Shown here: positions 26,546 to 34,569 of the stretch, one piece after another
Layout: every line of letters starts with the position of its first letter
Numbering within the stretch: position 1 is the first letter of the stretch
NCBI RefSeq assembly: GCF_016894445.1
Contig: NZ_CP056775.1
Span: 4,280,001 to 4,344,000 of the forward strand
DNA length: 64,000 nt
Direction of reading: 5' to 3'
From: Dyadobacter sandarakinus
Lineage (GTDB): Bacteria; Bacteroidota; Bacteroidia; Cytophagales; Spirosomataceae
The notes under the pieces: generated by a model
What the model was told of the DNA's origin: nothing
What the model saw: only the letters and a program-made list of their open reading frames with translations
Database searches by the model: none
Program-made: the position numbers and the translations under genes

Positions 26546-27421
26546 ATGAAAAAAGTTAGTCTTAGTGATTCCGGACCGAAAGTTTCAGAAGCTATTTATG
26601 GTTTCTGGCGCTGGACGGACGAAGGTTCCGTCACTACTTCGCAGATAGAAAAAACGGTAAGCCTTTGCCTGGAACTGGGCATTAACACTTTCGATCACGC
26701 CGACGTATATGGCGATTTTACCATCGAGGAGCATTTCGGTAAGCTCATCCGGCAGAAATCTTTTAAACGGGAAGACATTGTGCTTTTCAGCAAATGCGGT
26801 ATCCGCAAGTCTGAAAACGGCTACCTTACGTATTACGACAACTCCCGCGAACATATCCTCAAAAGCATTGAAGGTTCGCTGAAAAGACTTCAGACAGACT
26901 ATCTCGATATCTTCCTGCTGCATCAAAGTGATATTCTTTCTGATCCCGAAGAGACTGCGGCTGCCTTGGCAGAGGTTGTTACTTCCGGGAAGGCGAGGCA
27001 TATCGGCGTGACCAACTTTACGGTATTTCAGCACCAGCTGCTTGCCTCCTACCTCCGCATTCCGATCGTTACCAACCATATTGAGCTCAATCTGATGAAT
27101 ACGGCTGCTATTGAAGACGGCCGCATTGACTTTATCAAGCAGCGTTTCAGCAAGCCGCTGGCATGGGCGCCGCTGGCAGGTGGAAAAATCCTGAATGGTT
27201 CCGATGAAAAAGCAGTGCGGCTACGGGCCAAATTGCAGGAAATCAGCCGGAAGTACGACGCGAACATTGAGCAAACTGCCGTAGCCTGGCTGATGAAGCT
27301 GGGTACCCTGCCGATTATCGGCTCGTTGTCAGAAAGCCGGATCCGCAATGCAGCAAGTGCCTCAGAAATCAAATTGAGCCATGAAGACTGGTATGATATC
27401 TATAAAGTCGTAGGAAAGTAA
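26546..27421 (+). CDS. aldo/keto reductase
   Basis: A 291-residue TIM-barrel NAD(P)H oxidoreductase. The catalytic tetrad is Asp50 and Tyr55 (FDHADVYG), Lys83 (FSKCG) and His126 (LLHQSD), at standard positions. The C-terminal cofactor loop (PIIGSLSESRIRNA) is present. It resembles the YdhF group of broad carbonyl reductases. The TTG at 26519 would extend the N-terminus by nine residues, but the ATG gives the normal start. The substrate is not predictable from context. Confidence 0.9.
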   Translation: MKKVSLSDSGPKVSEAIYGFWRWTDEGSVTTSQIEKTVSLCLELGINTFDHADVYGDFTIEEHFGKLIRQKSFKREDIVLFSKCGIRKSENGYLTYYDNSREHILKSIEGSLKRLQTDYLDIFLLHQSDILSDPEETAAALAEVVTSGKARHIGVTNFTVFQHQLLASYLRIPIVTNHIELNLMNTAAIEDGRIDFIKQRFSKPLAWAPLAGGKILNGSDEKAVRLRAKLQEISRKYDANIEQTAVAWLMKLGTLPIIGSLSESRIRNAASASEIKLSHEDWYDIYKVVGK

Positions 27422-27436
27422 CAAACCCGGCTGGAC

Positions 27437-28015
27437 TTATTTCAGCTGTTTGGCATCCAGCTTGCGGATAATTTCCTTTTTGCTGAAAAGTAGCCGCCAC
27501 ACTGCAAAAGTAGAATCCTGGGCGGTAAGGCATGTTTTACGTATTGCACTCCCTGCCGTCACCGGTGCATTGTACACAAGCAGCGTATCATTCAGCTGCT
27601 GGAGATTGTCACTGGCCGTGGCTCCGCTGCGGGCACTGTACTGGTAGGCTTCCAGAATTTCGCGCTCTTTGGGTGCCAGGGCCGGGTTTTTCAAATCGGC
27701 TGAGCCCAGGAGTGATACCTGCACGCCATATTCTTTTTCCAGAGCAGCAATTACAGGCATGGTGGAAAGATCCGCACAGGCTGCCTGTGCATGGCTGGGA
27801 TCCTTGGCAATTTCACTTGTCAGTGATTTTTCAGCGATCCGGGCGATCTTTTTACCCCATTCATCGGCGGAGTATACAAGCTGCGTATTGGTAACCCGCT
27901 TGATCTGAGACGCTTTGATTTCGCGTGACAGCTCTTTGGTATTTTCAATCCGGCCTTCATTGCCGCAGCTCGTCAGGCACATGGCCACGGCTGCAATCCA
28001 TAAGATATGCTTCAT
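27437..28015 (-). CDS. lipoprotein with a DUF3365/Tll0287-like domain
   Basis: A 192-residue lipoprotein: the signal MKHILWIAAVAMCLTSC gives a lipid-modified Cys17. The mature part has a cysteine (AQAACADLSTMPVI), then GVQVSLLGSADLKNPALAPKEREILEAY, which resembles the NPANAP stretch of DUF3365/Tll0287-like heme-sensor domains, but no CxxCH heme motif is present. The family call is tentative. An upstream in-frame ATG at 28060 adds 15 residues and would spoil the lipobox. It is divergent from prfA. Confidence 0.6.
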   Translation of the reverse strand: MKHILWIAAVAMCLTSCGNEGRIENTKELSREIKASQIKRVTNTQLVYSADEWGKKIARIAEKSLTSEIAKDPSHAQAACADLSTMPVIAALEKEYGVQVSLLGSADLKNPALAPKEREILEAYQYSARSGATASDNLQQLNDTLLVYNAPVTAGSAIRKTCLTAQDSTFAVWRLLFSKKEIIRKLDAKQLK

Positions 28016-28083
28016 TTTTATTTTCGCTTTTTTGAAAGCATTTAAGGCTCTTTTCTCCAAAATGCTGGTTGCGCTAAATTACG

Positions 28084-28091
28084 TATCTTTG
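28084..28091 (+). promoter_or_regulatory. -7 promoter box for prfA
   Basis: TATCTTTG matches the Bacteroidota -7 consensus TAnnTTTG exactly, 35 bases before the prfA ATG. No clear -33 TTG is seen at the usual spacing. Confidence 0.5.
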
Positions 28092-28126
28092 TGCCTTTAA
28101 CGACGAGCGCAAAGATATTCACTGAG

Positions 28127-29200
28127 ATGATTGATAAATTAGAATCCATTAAAGAACGTTTCGAGGAGGTTTCACAACAAATCATTCAGCCCGAAGTAGT
28201 TTCTGATTCCAGCCGGTATTCCAAGCTCAGCAAGGAGTACAAGGACCTGGGCCGGATTGTGGAGCAATTTGAAATTTATCAGAAACTGCTGAAAGACATT
28301 GCGGGTACCAAGGAACTCATTGCTACTGAAAAGGACGAGGAACTGCGTGAAATGGCCAAGGAGGAGTTGGACGAACTGGTACCGAAGGTAGCCGTCGTGG
28401 AAGATGTGCTCAAAGAACTGCTTATTCCAAAAGACCCCAATGACAGCCGGAATATCATTCTGGAAGTAAGAGGCGGCACCGGTGGCGACGAAGCTGCAAT
28501 TTTTGCCGGTGACCTGTTCAGGATGTACCAGCGCTTTTTCGAAAGAATGGGATGGCGCTCGTCCATTATGGATTTTACCGAAGGTACCAACGGCGGCTAC
28601 AAGGAGATCATCTGTAAGGTGGAAGGTGAGGATGTATATGGAAAAATGAAATTTGAATCGGGCGTGCACCGCGTGCAGCGGGTACCTCAAACCGAGTCGC
28701 AGGGGCGTATTCACACGTCGGCAGCGTCGGTAGCAGTACTCCCCGAAGCCGAAGAAGTGGACGTGACGATCAACATGAATGATGTTCGTATTGATACGTT
28801 CCAGTCTTCCGGAGCGGGCGGGCAGTCTGTAAACACCACGTACTCCGCAGTCCGGTTGACCCACATTCCCTCGGGCCTGGTCGTAAGCTGCCAGGACGAA
28901 CGTTCCCAGCTAAAAAACAAGGACCGCGCATTGAGCGTACTGCGTTCAAGATTGTATGAAATTGAGCTGAAAAAACACAATGATGCCATCAGCTCGCAAC
29001 GTAAATCCATGGTGGGCAGCGGTGACCGCTCCGATAAGATCCGTACCTACAACTACCCGCAAAGCCGCGTTACCGATCACCGTATCGGCCTTACGGTATA
29101 CAACCTTCCTGCGGTAATGGAAGGTGATATTGAGGAATTTATCGAAAAACTGCGGATTGCTGAAAATGCCGAGAGAATGCAGGAAGGAGAAACAGTTTAA
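28127..29200 (+). CDS. prfA: peptide chain release factor 1
   Basis: A 357-residue class I release factor. The GGQ motif (SSGAGGQSVNTT) starts at residue 231, where it triggers peptide release, and the stop-codon recognition tripeptide PQT lies in RVPQTESQGRIHTS. The sequence reads UAA and UAG as RF1 does. The true start is the ATG before IDKLES; the longer frame begins at a GTG inside the promoter. Its TAA overlaps the stop codon of the convergent hicB gene. Confidence 0.97.
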   Translation: MIDKLESIKERFEEVSQQIIQPEVVSDSSRYSKLSKEYKDLGRIVEQFEIYQKLLKDIAGTKELIATEKDEELREMAKEELDELVPKVAVVEDVLKELLIPKDPNDSRNIILEVRGGTGGDEAAIFAGDLFRMYQRFFERMGWRSSIMDFTEGTNGGYKEIICKVEGEDVYGKMKFESGVHRVQRVPQTESQGRIHTSAASVAVLPEAEEVDVTINMNDVRIDTFQSSGAGGQSVNTTYSAVRLTHIPSGLVVSCQDERSQLKNKDRALSVLRSRLYEIELKKHNDAISSQRKSMVGSGDRSDKIRTYNYPQSRVTDHRIGLTVYNLPAVMEGDIEEFIEKLRIAENAERMQEGETV

Positions 29201-29589
29201 ATCAGAAACTGTATCGAAGAGAGTTCTTTTCCAACTTGCTGTACACCCAGCAAAATACGTTTTGTCTGGTTTGCCGAAGGCTTTTTGGCACCGTTGATAT
29301 ATTGAGCGAGCAAGCTCTGGTTCATGCCGATTCGCTCGCTCAATGCTTTTACATTCAATACTTTGTAAAAGTTAAAAAAGCTGGGAAGATCCGGACGTAG
29401 GATAATCTCATCCATAGCGTAAGTAAATCCCTGCTCCTGAAATGCAAGGTTAACGGCCTCTAAGATATTTTGTTTGAGTTGATCAAAATCATCTCCCTGC
29501 GTACCGATAAACTGATCCCTGACAGAAGTAAAGGCGCTGTACCCCGTATCTTCCTTCACAATGTCCATGGTGATTTTCGGTTTCTTCAT
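29197..29589 (-). CDS. hicB: HicB-family antitoxin with C-terminal XRE-type helix-turn-helix
   Basis: A 130-residue antitoxin-like protein. Residues 1-60 resemble the HicB partial RNase-H fold (GYSAFTSVRDQFIGTQGDDFDQLKQNILEAV) and residues about 75-120 form a DNA-binding helix-turn-helix (SERIGMNQSLLAQYINGAKKPS). In intact systems it neutralises the mRNA-cleaving toxin HicA and represses the operon. Here its ATG overlaps the stop codon of the upstream hicA remnant (ATGA), the normal arrangement for a hicAB pair. The toxin is broken at its start, so the antitoxin appears orphaned. Confidence 0.82.
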   Translation of the reverse strand: MKKPKITMDIVKEDTGYSAFTSVRDQFIGTQGDDFDQLKQNILEAVNLAFQEQGFTYAMDEIILRPDLPSFFNFYKVLNVKALSERIGMNQSLLAQYINGAKKPSANQTKRILLGVQQVGKELSSIQFLI

Positions 29590-29777
29590 CTCTTCTTTGT
29601 TTCGATACCAGCCTGTTTGAGAAGTGCTGCCAGCAATCCCTTTTTCACTTCCTTGCCGACATGATAGGGTACTACCAACTGTCCGGGCTTTGCCGGATGC
29701 CTCATGATAATGTGACTTCCACTTTGCCTGTATTCAATCCACCCAAATAGAAGAATGTGAGTATCTGAAATCAGGCT
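29586..29777 (-). pseudogene. hicA: hicA toxin remnant, 5'-truncated
   Basis: Translating the minus strand between the thioredoxin-like gene and hicB gives a 63-codon open frame whose last 52 residues, from GWIEYRQSGSHIIMRHP to LLKQAGIETKKR, match the HicA double-stranded-RNA-binding-like fold, including the catalytic-type histidine in SGSH. The normal first helix (M-x-ELIKLL-type) is absent; upstream the frame runs straight into the stop codon of the neighbouring gene at 29778-29780. No ATG, GTG or TTG exists before residue 25. It is therefore a truncated gene, unless a rare start codon is used. Confidence 0.75.
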
Positions 29778-30335
29778 TTACTTCGCCTGAAAAAGCTTCG
29801 CGTAAGTAGTTGACTTGTAGGTTTCGAAAGCTTCTTTTTTATGGAAATCGCCGCCGATAAAGGTGATGACCTGATGAAATTCCTTGGGTTTGAGGTAACC
29901 GGCAAGCGGCTGGATCATCTGAAACTGATCATCCAGGAAAATCGTGGTCGGGAAGCTGGGCTGGTTGTTCGTCAGCGCAAGTGCAATCTGGTTGATCCCG
30001 CGCCCGCCTTCAGAAAGGTATTCAAACTGTTGTTTGCCCAACGTAATCTTTTCTTTCTGCTCCGCATCCAGCTTTACGGCATAATAGTTTTTGTTGACGT
30101 AATCAATGACCGCCTTATTTTTAAACGTCTCCCGGTCCATCACTTTACACCATCCGCACCAGTCTGTATAAAGGTCTATCATCACCTTTTTGGGCTGCTG
30201 CTGCACTTTAGCATAAGCCTCTTCAATCGTAAGCCACTGAATACCTTCTTTTTCAACCGGCTTTTCAGCCCGGAAGCTGGTCAGCACAGCGAGCGACAGC
30301 ATGACAATGGAAAAACAAAGCCTGGTCCTGTTCAT
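29778..30335 (-). CDS. secreted thioredoxin-fold protein
   Basis: A 185-residue protein with a signal peptide (about residues 1-23) and a thioredoxin domain whose active site is DWCGWCK, Cys60 and Cys63. The following PSFPTTIFLDD stretch carries the cis-proline of the fold. It resembles the DUF255/thioredoxin-like group of periplasmic disulfide reductases in this phylum. Its stop codon marks the point at which the downstream hicA frame begins. Its start is divergent from the B12 riboswitch. Confidence 0.88.
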   Translation of the reverse strand: MNRTRLCFSIVMLSLAVLTSFRAEKPVEKEGIQWLTIEEAYAKVQQQPKKVMIDLYTDWCGWCKVMDRETFKNKAVIDYVNKNYYAVKLDAEQKEKITLGKQQFEYLSEGGRGINQIALALTNNQPSFPTTIFLDDQFQMIQPLAGYLKPKEFHQVITFIGGDFHKKEAFETYKSTTYAKLFQAK

Positions 30336-30439
30336 ATTGATTTTTTATATTACAACATAACACAATTCTGCCACCGAATAGTTTACTTTTTTCCCAGTGC
30401 ATTCCACCGTACCTTTGTCATGCTCTGGTGCCAGCTGCT

Positions 30440-30590
30440 GCTTTCAACAGCTTGGCTTAAAAGGGAATCCCGTCTGAATCGGGAGCTGTCCCCGCAACTG
30501 TAAGTCACTTCAAGCCAGTCCAATCTGCATTGCCACTGTGAAAACGGGAAGGCGCGGACGGGCAAGACGAGCCAGGAGACCTGCCAGCTT
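30440..30590 (+). ncRNA. cobalamin riboswitch
   Basis: The conserved elements are in order: AAAAGGGAA (30459-), GCTGTCCCCGCAACTGTAA (about 30485-30504), CCACTG, GGGAAGGCG, and the B12 box GCCAGGAGACCTGCC (30571-30585). It lies upstream of the BtuB-type receptor and ends shortly before a Shine-Dalgarno sequence at 30614-30618, so control of translation is likely. This is established for the class; the expression platform here is an inference. Confidence 0.95.
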
Positions 30591-30656
30591 AACTCATTTG
30601 TGTTCCGGTTTTCGGAGGAAAAACCAGGGATCGCCATCAATCCCCGTGTGCCCGGA

Positions 30657-32582
30657 GTGACTTTTAACCGGTTTATTTGTATTGCATTACTGACTTTTAT
30701 GGGACTGGGTTCCGGAGGGTTTCTGTTTGCGCAGCAGGCGCTCGTCAGTCTGGATACCGTGCAGATTACCGGATTTTCGCAGGAGCGTTTTATGGGCGGG
30801 CTCAAAGTCCGCCGTATTGATTCGGCTGCACTTGAACAATTCCGTTTTCAGAACATAGGAGAATTGCTGGCGCTGAAAACTCCGGTTGCATTCAAAAACT
30901 ACGGGCCCGGCCAGCTCAATACCGCTTCATTCAGGGGTACGTCTGCCAGCCATACAGCCGTATTGTGGAACGGGCTAAACATTAATTCACCCATACTCGG
31001 ACAGACCGACTTTTCTACAATTCCAGTCGCTGGCTTTGACCAGCTTTCCGTACAGTTCGGCCCGGCGGCCAGCATTGTAGGGAGCGATGCCGTGGGCGGC
31101 AGCATCCTGCTTGGCAGTACTCCGGCAAAGGAAAGGCTGTATGCATTTACGGGCGGTCAGATTGACCGTTTTCACAACTACCAGGCGCAGGCAGGTGCCA
31201 GGTACAGCAGTACCGACGGGCGGTTTTCGGGAAAAACAGCCTTCAATGGTAGTTTACAAAACAACGAATTCCCCTATACCAAACGGAATGGTTACAGTCT
31301 CTTTCCTTCCCAAACCAGCCAGGCAGGTTTTGTGCAGGATCTGTTTTTTCGGCCAGACGATGCGCAGCGTATTTCTGCTCATTTTTGGTTTACAAAAAAC
31401 AGGCTGGTACTTACGCCCGACGAGTTGCAGGGCCGGGAGCTTACGCTGACAGAGGCTTACAGGAGCATGATCCGGTACGAGCTAAAAAACTGGGTTTTCC
31501 GGACTGCACTGGTGCGTGACATCATTGATTATGCCAAAGGTGATTTTAACCATCCCGACCATTCTGTAAGCGACCGGTTTGCCAACCGGGTAGAGCGGGA
31601 TTTTGAATGGGCGGCAGGAACCGGCAGCCTGCATGTAAAAACCGGAGTGGAATGGGCCTATTACCGCGCCCGGGTTCCCGGTTATGGCCAGGATGCCGTA
31701 TCTGAACACCGGACCGACCTTTTTGTACTTACCCGCTGGCAGGCAAACCGAAGGTTGCTGCTTTCAGGTAATCTGAGGCAGGCAATGGTAACAGGTTACC
31801 ATGTACCTTTTACACCTTCCGCTGCGGCCGAGTACCGGCTTGCGGGTACGGCTACGTACAATCTGACAGCCCGCGCTTCCATTGCACGCAGCTATCGTGT
31901 GCCCACTTTGAATGAACGTTACTGGAAAGACCTGGGCAATCCCGACATCAAACCGGAACACGGCTGGAACTATGAAGCAGGCATTGAGCAACAGTACCGT
32001 ACCGCATACGGACATGTTTTGAAACTATCCCTGGCAGCATACCGCAACCGGATCAAAGACTGGACCTACTGGAATCCGTCCAAAAACTACCGGGTTGAGA
32101 ATCTTCAGCAGGTACTTACACAAGGCTTGGAGGTTGAAGCTGGCTGGCGGTACAATTCAGAAGCATGGCAATATGGCCTGGATGCCGGATACGCGTTGAA
32201 CAAGAGCTACCAGGAAAAAGCCTATGATGCTTATGCAGCCGATATTGTAGGCAAGCAGCTGGTGTTTGTACCCTTGCATTCGGGAAACGTGAGTGCATTT
32301 ATACAAAGGAAACTTACCCGCCTGAGCTTGCAGGGACAGGCACTGAGCAGGCGGTTCACTACTTTTGACAATGCCCAGTATCTTGACGGCTACGCACTGG
32401 CCAATTTAATCCTAGCCCATACCGTTTTGATAAAAAACGTTAACATACAGGGCCAGTTGCAGGTTAACAACATGGCCAATGTCTTCTATCTCAACGTAAG
32501 AAACTTCGCTATGCCGGGCCGGAACTTTGCACTGAGTCTGGTAGTGAGCTATAAGAATCCCGAAAAATCAAGTATTTATTAA
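30657..32582 (+). CDS. btuB: TonB-dependent vitamin B12 receptor, BtuB type
   Basis: A 22-stranded outer-membrane receptor with an N-terminal plug domain (VQITGFSQERF, SFRGTSASHTAVLWNGLNINSP, GSDAVGGSILLG) and a C-terminal beta-barrel ending in a terminal aromatic-rich strand. The riboswitch directly upstream and the BtuG-like gene downstream identify the ligand as cobalamin or a relative. From the GTG at 30657 it has 641 residues and a good signal peptide ending at FAQQ. Other in-frame starts are GTG 30600 and 30648 and ATG 30699; none lies 5-10 bases after the GGAGG at 30614. The start is unresolved. Confidence 0.88.
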   Translation: MTFNRFICIALLTFMGLGSGGFLFAQQALVSLDTVQITGFSQERFMGGLKVRRIDSAALEQFRFQNIGELLALKTPVAFKNYGPGQLNTASFRGTSASHTAVLWNGLNINSPILGQTDFSTIPVAGFDQLSVQFGPAASIVGSDAVGGSILLGSTPAKERLYAFTGGQIDRFHNYQAQAGARYSSTDGRFSGKTAFNGSLQNNEFPYTKRNGYSLFPSQTSQAGFVQDLFFRPDDAQRISAHFWFTKNRLVLTPDELQGRELTLTEAYRSMIRYELKNWVFRTALVRDIIDYAKGDFNHPDHSVSDRFANRVERDFEWAAGTGSLHVKTGVEWAYYRARVPGYGQDAVSEHRTDLFVLTRWQANRRLLLSGNLRQAMVTGYHVPFTPSAAAEYRLAGTATYNLTARASIARSYRVPTLNERYWKDLGNPDIKPEHGWNYEAGIEQQYRTAYGHVLKLSLAAYRNRIKDWTYWNPSKNYRVENLQQVLTQGLEVEAGWRYNSEAWQYGLDAGYALNKSYQEKAYDAYAADIVGKQLVFVPLHSGNVSAFIQRKLTRLSLQGQALSRRFTTFDNAQYLDGYALANLILAHTVLIKNVNIQGQLQVNNMANVFYLNVRNFAMPGRNFALSLVVSYKNPEKSSIY

Positions 32583-32593
32583 TTTTAAACTAT

Positions 32594-33676
32594 ATGAAAA
32601 AACAACTTACCCGCGTATTGCTGGCTACTTCAATGGCTGCTGTTTTATGGTCTTGTAACCAAAGCGACCCCGCACCAAAAGGTGATTATGTACGGGGCGT
32701 TTTTGCGATCAATGAAGGAAACTTTACGCAGAACAATGGAGCAATATCCTACTTTGCCAGGGAACAAAATACAGCGGAAGCAGACCTTTTTTCCAAAGTA
32801 AACGGTCGCACGCTTGGCGGCGGCGTACAGGGCTACACAGTACAGGGCGAAACCGGACTTATTCTTGTTGATAATACTGCAGCAGGACAGGACAAAATTG
32901 AGATTGTAAACAGCAATACCTTTGAGTCGGTAGCAAGCCTGGGCGCTCCTGACATAGAAAACCCCCGTGAAGTAGTCACAAACGGTGCCAACAAAGCGTA
33001 CATTACATGCTGGGGCGCTAATCCCGACTACTCGTACAAGACAGGTTATATCGCGATCGTGGACCTGACTACCAATAAGGTCATTAAAAAGATCAATATC
33101 GCGTCGGGGCCTGAAAACCTGATTTACCACAACAACAAAGTGTATGTGGGAGTAGTATCATACGGCGGCGGCAAAAGCCTGACGGTGATCAACACAACCA
33201 CGGACGAAGTAGCACAAACCGTAAACTTTGATGCTTCTCCTGCGCCGGTCGGTATTGATGCAAATGGAAAGCTGTGGCTTTCAGCAGGCAGCCGGGCAGT
33301 GAGGATCAATGCAGACAGCTATGCGGCCGAAGCAAACCTGGTACTGACACCGACGGCGAACAAATCAGCAGGAAACCTCGAACTGAGTGCAGATGGGCGG
33401 ACGATCTACTACGTGCTTTCGTACTACGATGCCAACTTTGTGGCACATGGCGAAACGTACAAGTTTGGTATTGCCGATACCCAGGTTAATACGGCTGCTC
33501 CATTTATCAACCGCTATTTTACCGGTCTTACCGTGGATCCGGCACAAGGCTTGATTTATGCCGCAGTAACTCCCTCCTACGCCCAGGCAGGTTACGCGAT
33601 CCGCTACCGTACAGACGGCACACTGGTGGATTCGATCCGGGTGGGTGTAGCGCCTACGGGCTTTTACTTCCGCTAG
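32594..33676 (+). CDS. btuG: BtuG-like surface lipoprotein (DUF5074/YncE-type beta-propeller)
   Basis: A 360-residue lipoprotein: signal peptide with the lipobox LWSC (Cys21) and a beta-propeller of repeated blades (VFAINEGNFTQNNGAISYF, GYIAIVDLTTNKVIKKINI). This matches BtuG, the surface lipoprotein of Bacteroides that binds cobalamin with very high affinity and passes it to BtuB. Adjacency to btuB (11 bases apart, under the same riboswitch) supports the call. The ligand specificity is an inference. No btuC, btuD or btuF follows; a bidirectional terminator ends the unit. Confidence 0.82.
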   Translation: MKKQLTRVLLATSMAAVLWSCNQSDPAPKGDYVRGVFAINEGNFTQNNGAISYFAREQNTAEADLFSKVNGRTLGGGVQGYTVQGETGLILVDNTAAGQDKIEIVNSNTFESVASLGAPDIENPREVVTNGANKAYITCWGANPDYSYKTGYIAIVDLTTNKVIKKINIASGPENLIYHNNKVYVGVVSYGGGKSLTVINTTTDEVAQTVNFDASPAPVGIDANGKLWLSAGSRAVRINADSYAAEANLVLTPTANKSAGNLELSADGRTIYYVLSYYDANFVAHGETYKFGIADTQVNTAAPFINRYFTGLTVDPAQGLIYAAVTPSYAQAGYAIRYRTDGTLVDSIRVGVAPTGFYFR

Positions 33677-33703
33677 TTCCGTTTTTCTCTTTTGCACAAT
33701 AAG

Positions 33704-33739
33704 AAAAAAGTCTCCGCTATGGACAGCGAAGACTTTTTT
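33704..33739. terminator. bidirectional terminator between btuG and the TPR gene
   Basis: AAAAAAGTCT...CGCT pairs with AGCG...AGACTTTTTT, with one mismatch and a six-base loop. It has runs of A and T at both ends and sits between convergent genes, so it can end transcription from both sides. Confidence 0.9.
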
Positions 33740-33759
33740 GTTGCTTTTAAAAAATGATT

Positions 33760-34500
33760 TTACTTGAAAAAACCTTGCGGATCGGGCTGTTTGGCTTTTA
33801 AAAGCTCTACAAAATCCAGGTTCATTTGGGAGAGATCAAGCGTCCGGCCCTTATGCAGGTGCTCCCAGGACTTATCAAATTCATTAAGATTATAATGCAG
33901 CAATGCAAGGTTGTACTGCCCTAATGCATAGGTTGAATCAATTTGCGTGGCGTGCTTCAGCAGCTGGGCTGCCTCGTCAAGTTCCTCCTTTCGGCTGGTA
34001 ATGGCATATAGTTTCAGGTCAACCGTGGAGAGGTCCACAAGCAGGGCCACATTGTCACCCTGGATATTGACACCTTTGCTCAGCATACGTTTGGCATCCA
34101 CCCAGTTTTCACGCTGGTAAGACACCACACCCAGTCCCCAGTACGCATCTACATTCTTATCGTTGAGCAGCTGGGCCAGGTTAAAGCGGTAGCAGGCCGT
34201 ATCCAATGCACCTTCCTGCAGGTATTCCCAGGCACGGGCTGCAAAGAAATTGCTGGCCTCGGTCCGGTTTGTAAAGGACTTATCACACTCGCTCAGGAAC
34301 CGGATTTCCTGGTCGATCTGCTCCGAAGTTTTGCTGATTTCACCAAACAGGGGAAGTATTCTGCGCTCCTTTAAATCTAATGGTTTCTTCTGGGCAACGT
34401 TGGTATCTGTAGTCGGCGCTGCACTGGCAAAATGGGTATTCTGGGCAAAACTAAAGGCCGGCACAAGTGCAAGAAGCCAAAAAACAACTGACTCTTTCAT
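33760..34500 (-). CDS. secreted TPR-repeat protein
   Basis: From the ATG before KESVVFW the protein has 246 residues with a signal peptide ending at SFAQ. The rest contains three to four tetratricopeptide repeats (residues about 95-235; for example AYWGLGVVSYQRENWVDAKRM, ALGQYNLALLHYNLNEFDKSW). It is probably a periplasmic protein-interaction scaffold. A longer start at 34560 would precede the signal peptide with twenty residues and is unlikely. No specific partner is suggested by the neighbours. Confidence 0.8.
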   Translation of the reverse strand: MKESVVFWLLALVPAFSFAQNTHFASAAPTTDTNVAQKKPLDLKERRILPLFGEISKTSEQIDQEIRFLSECDKSFTNRTEASNFFAARAWEYLQEGALDTACYRFNLAQLLNDKNVDAYWGLGVVSYQRENWVDAKRMLSKGVNIQGDNVALLVDLSTVDLKLYAITSRKEELDEAAQLLKHATQIDSTYALGQYNLALLHYNLNEFDKSWEHLHKGRTLDLSQMNLDFVELLKAKQPDPQGFFK

Positions 34501-34569
34501 AAGAAGGTTAATAGAGAAACTAGTTTTTCTATTGTCCAAGTTAAACGGAATATTCGACAATGTATTGCA

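Noticed and set aside
30383..30805. 140-codon minus-strand frame over the riboswitch
   Set aside because: Crosses a clear cobalamin riboswitch and the start of btuB; no supporting features.
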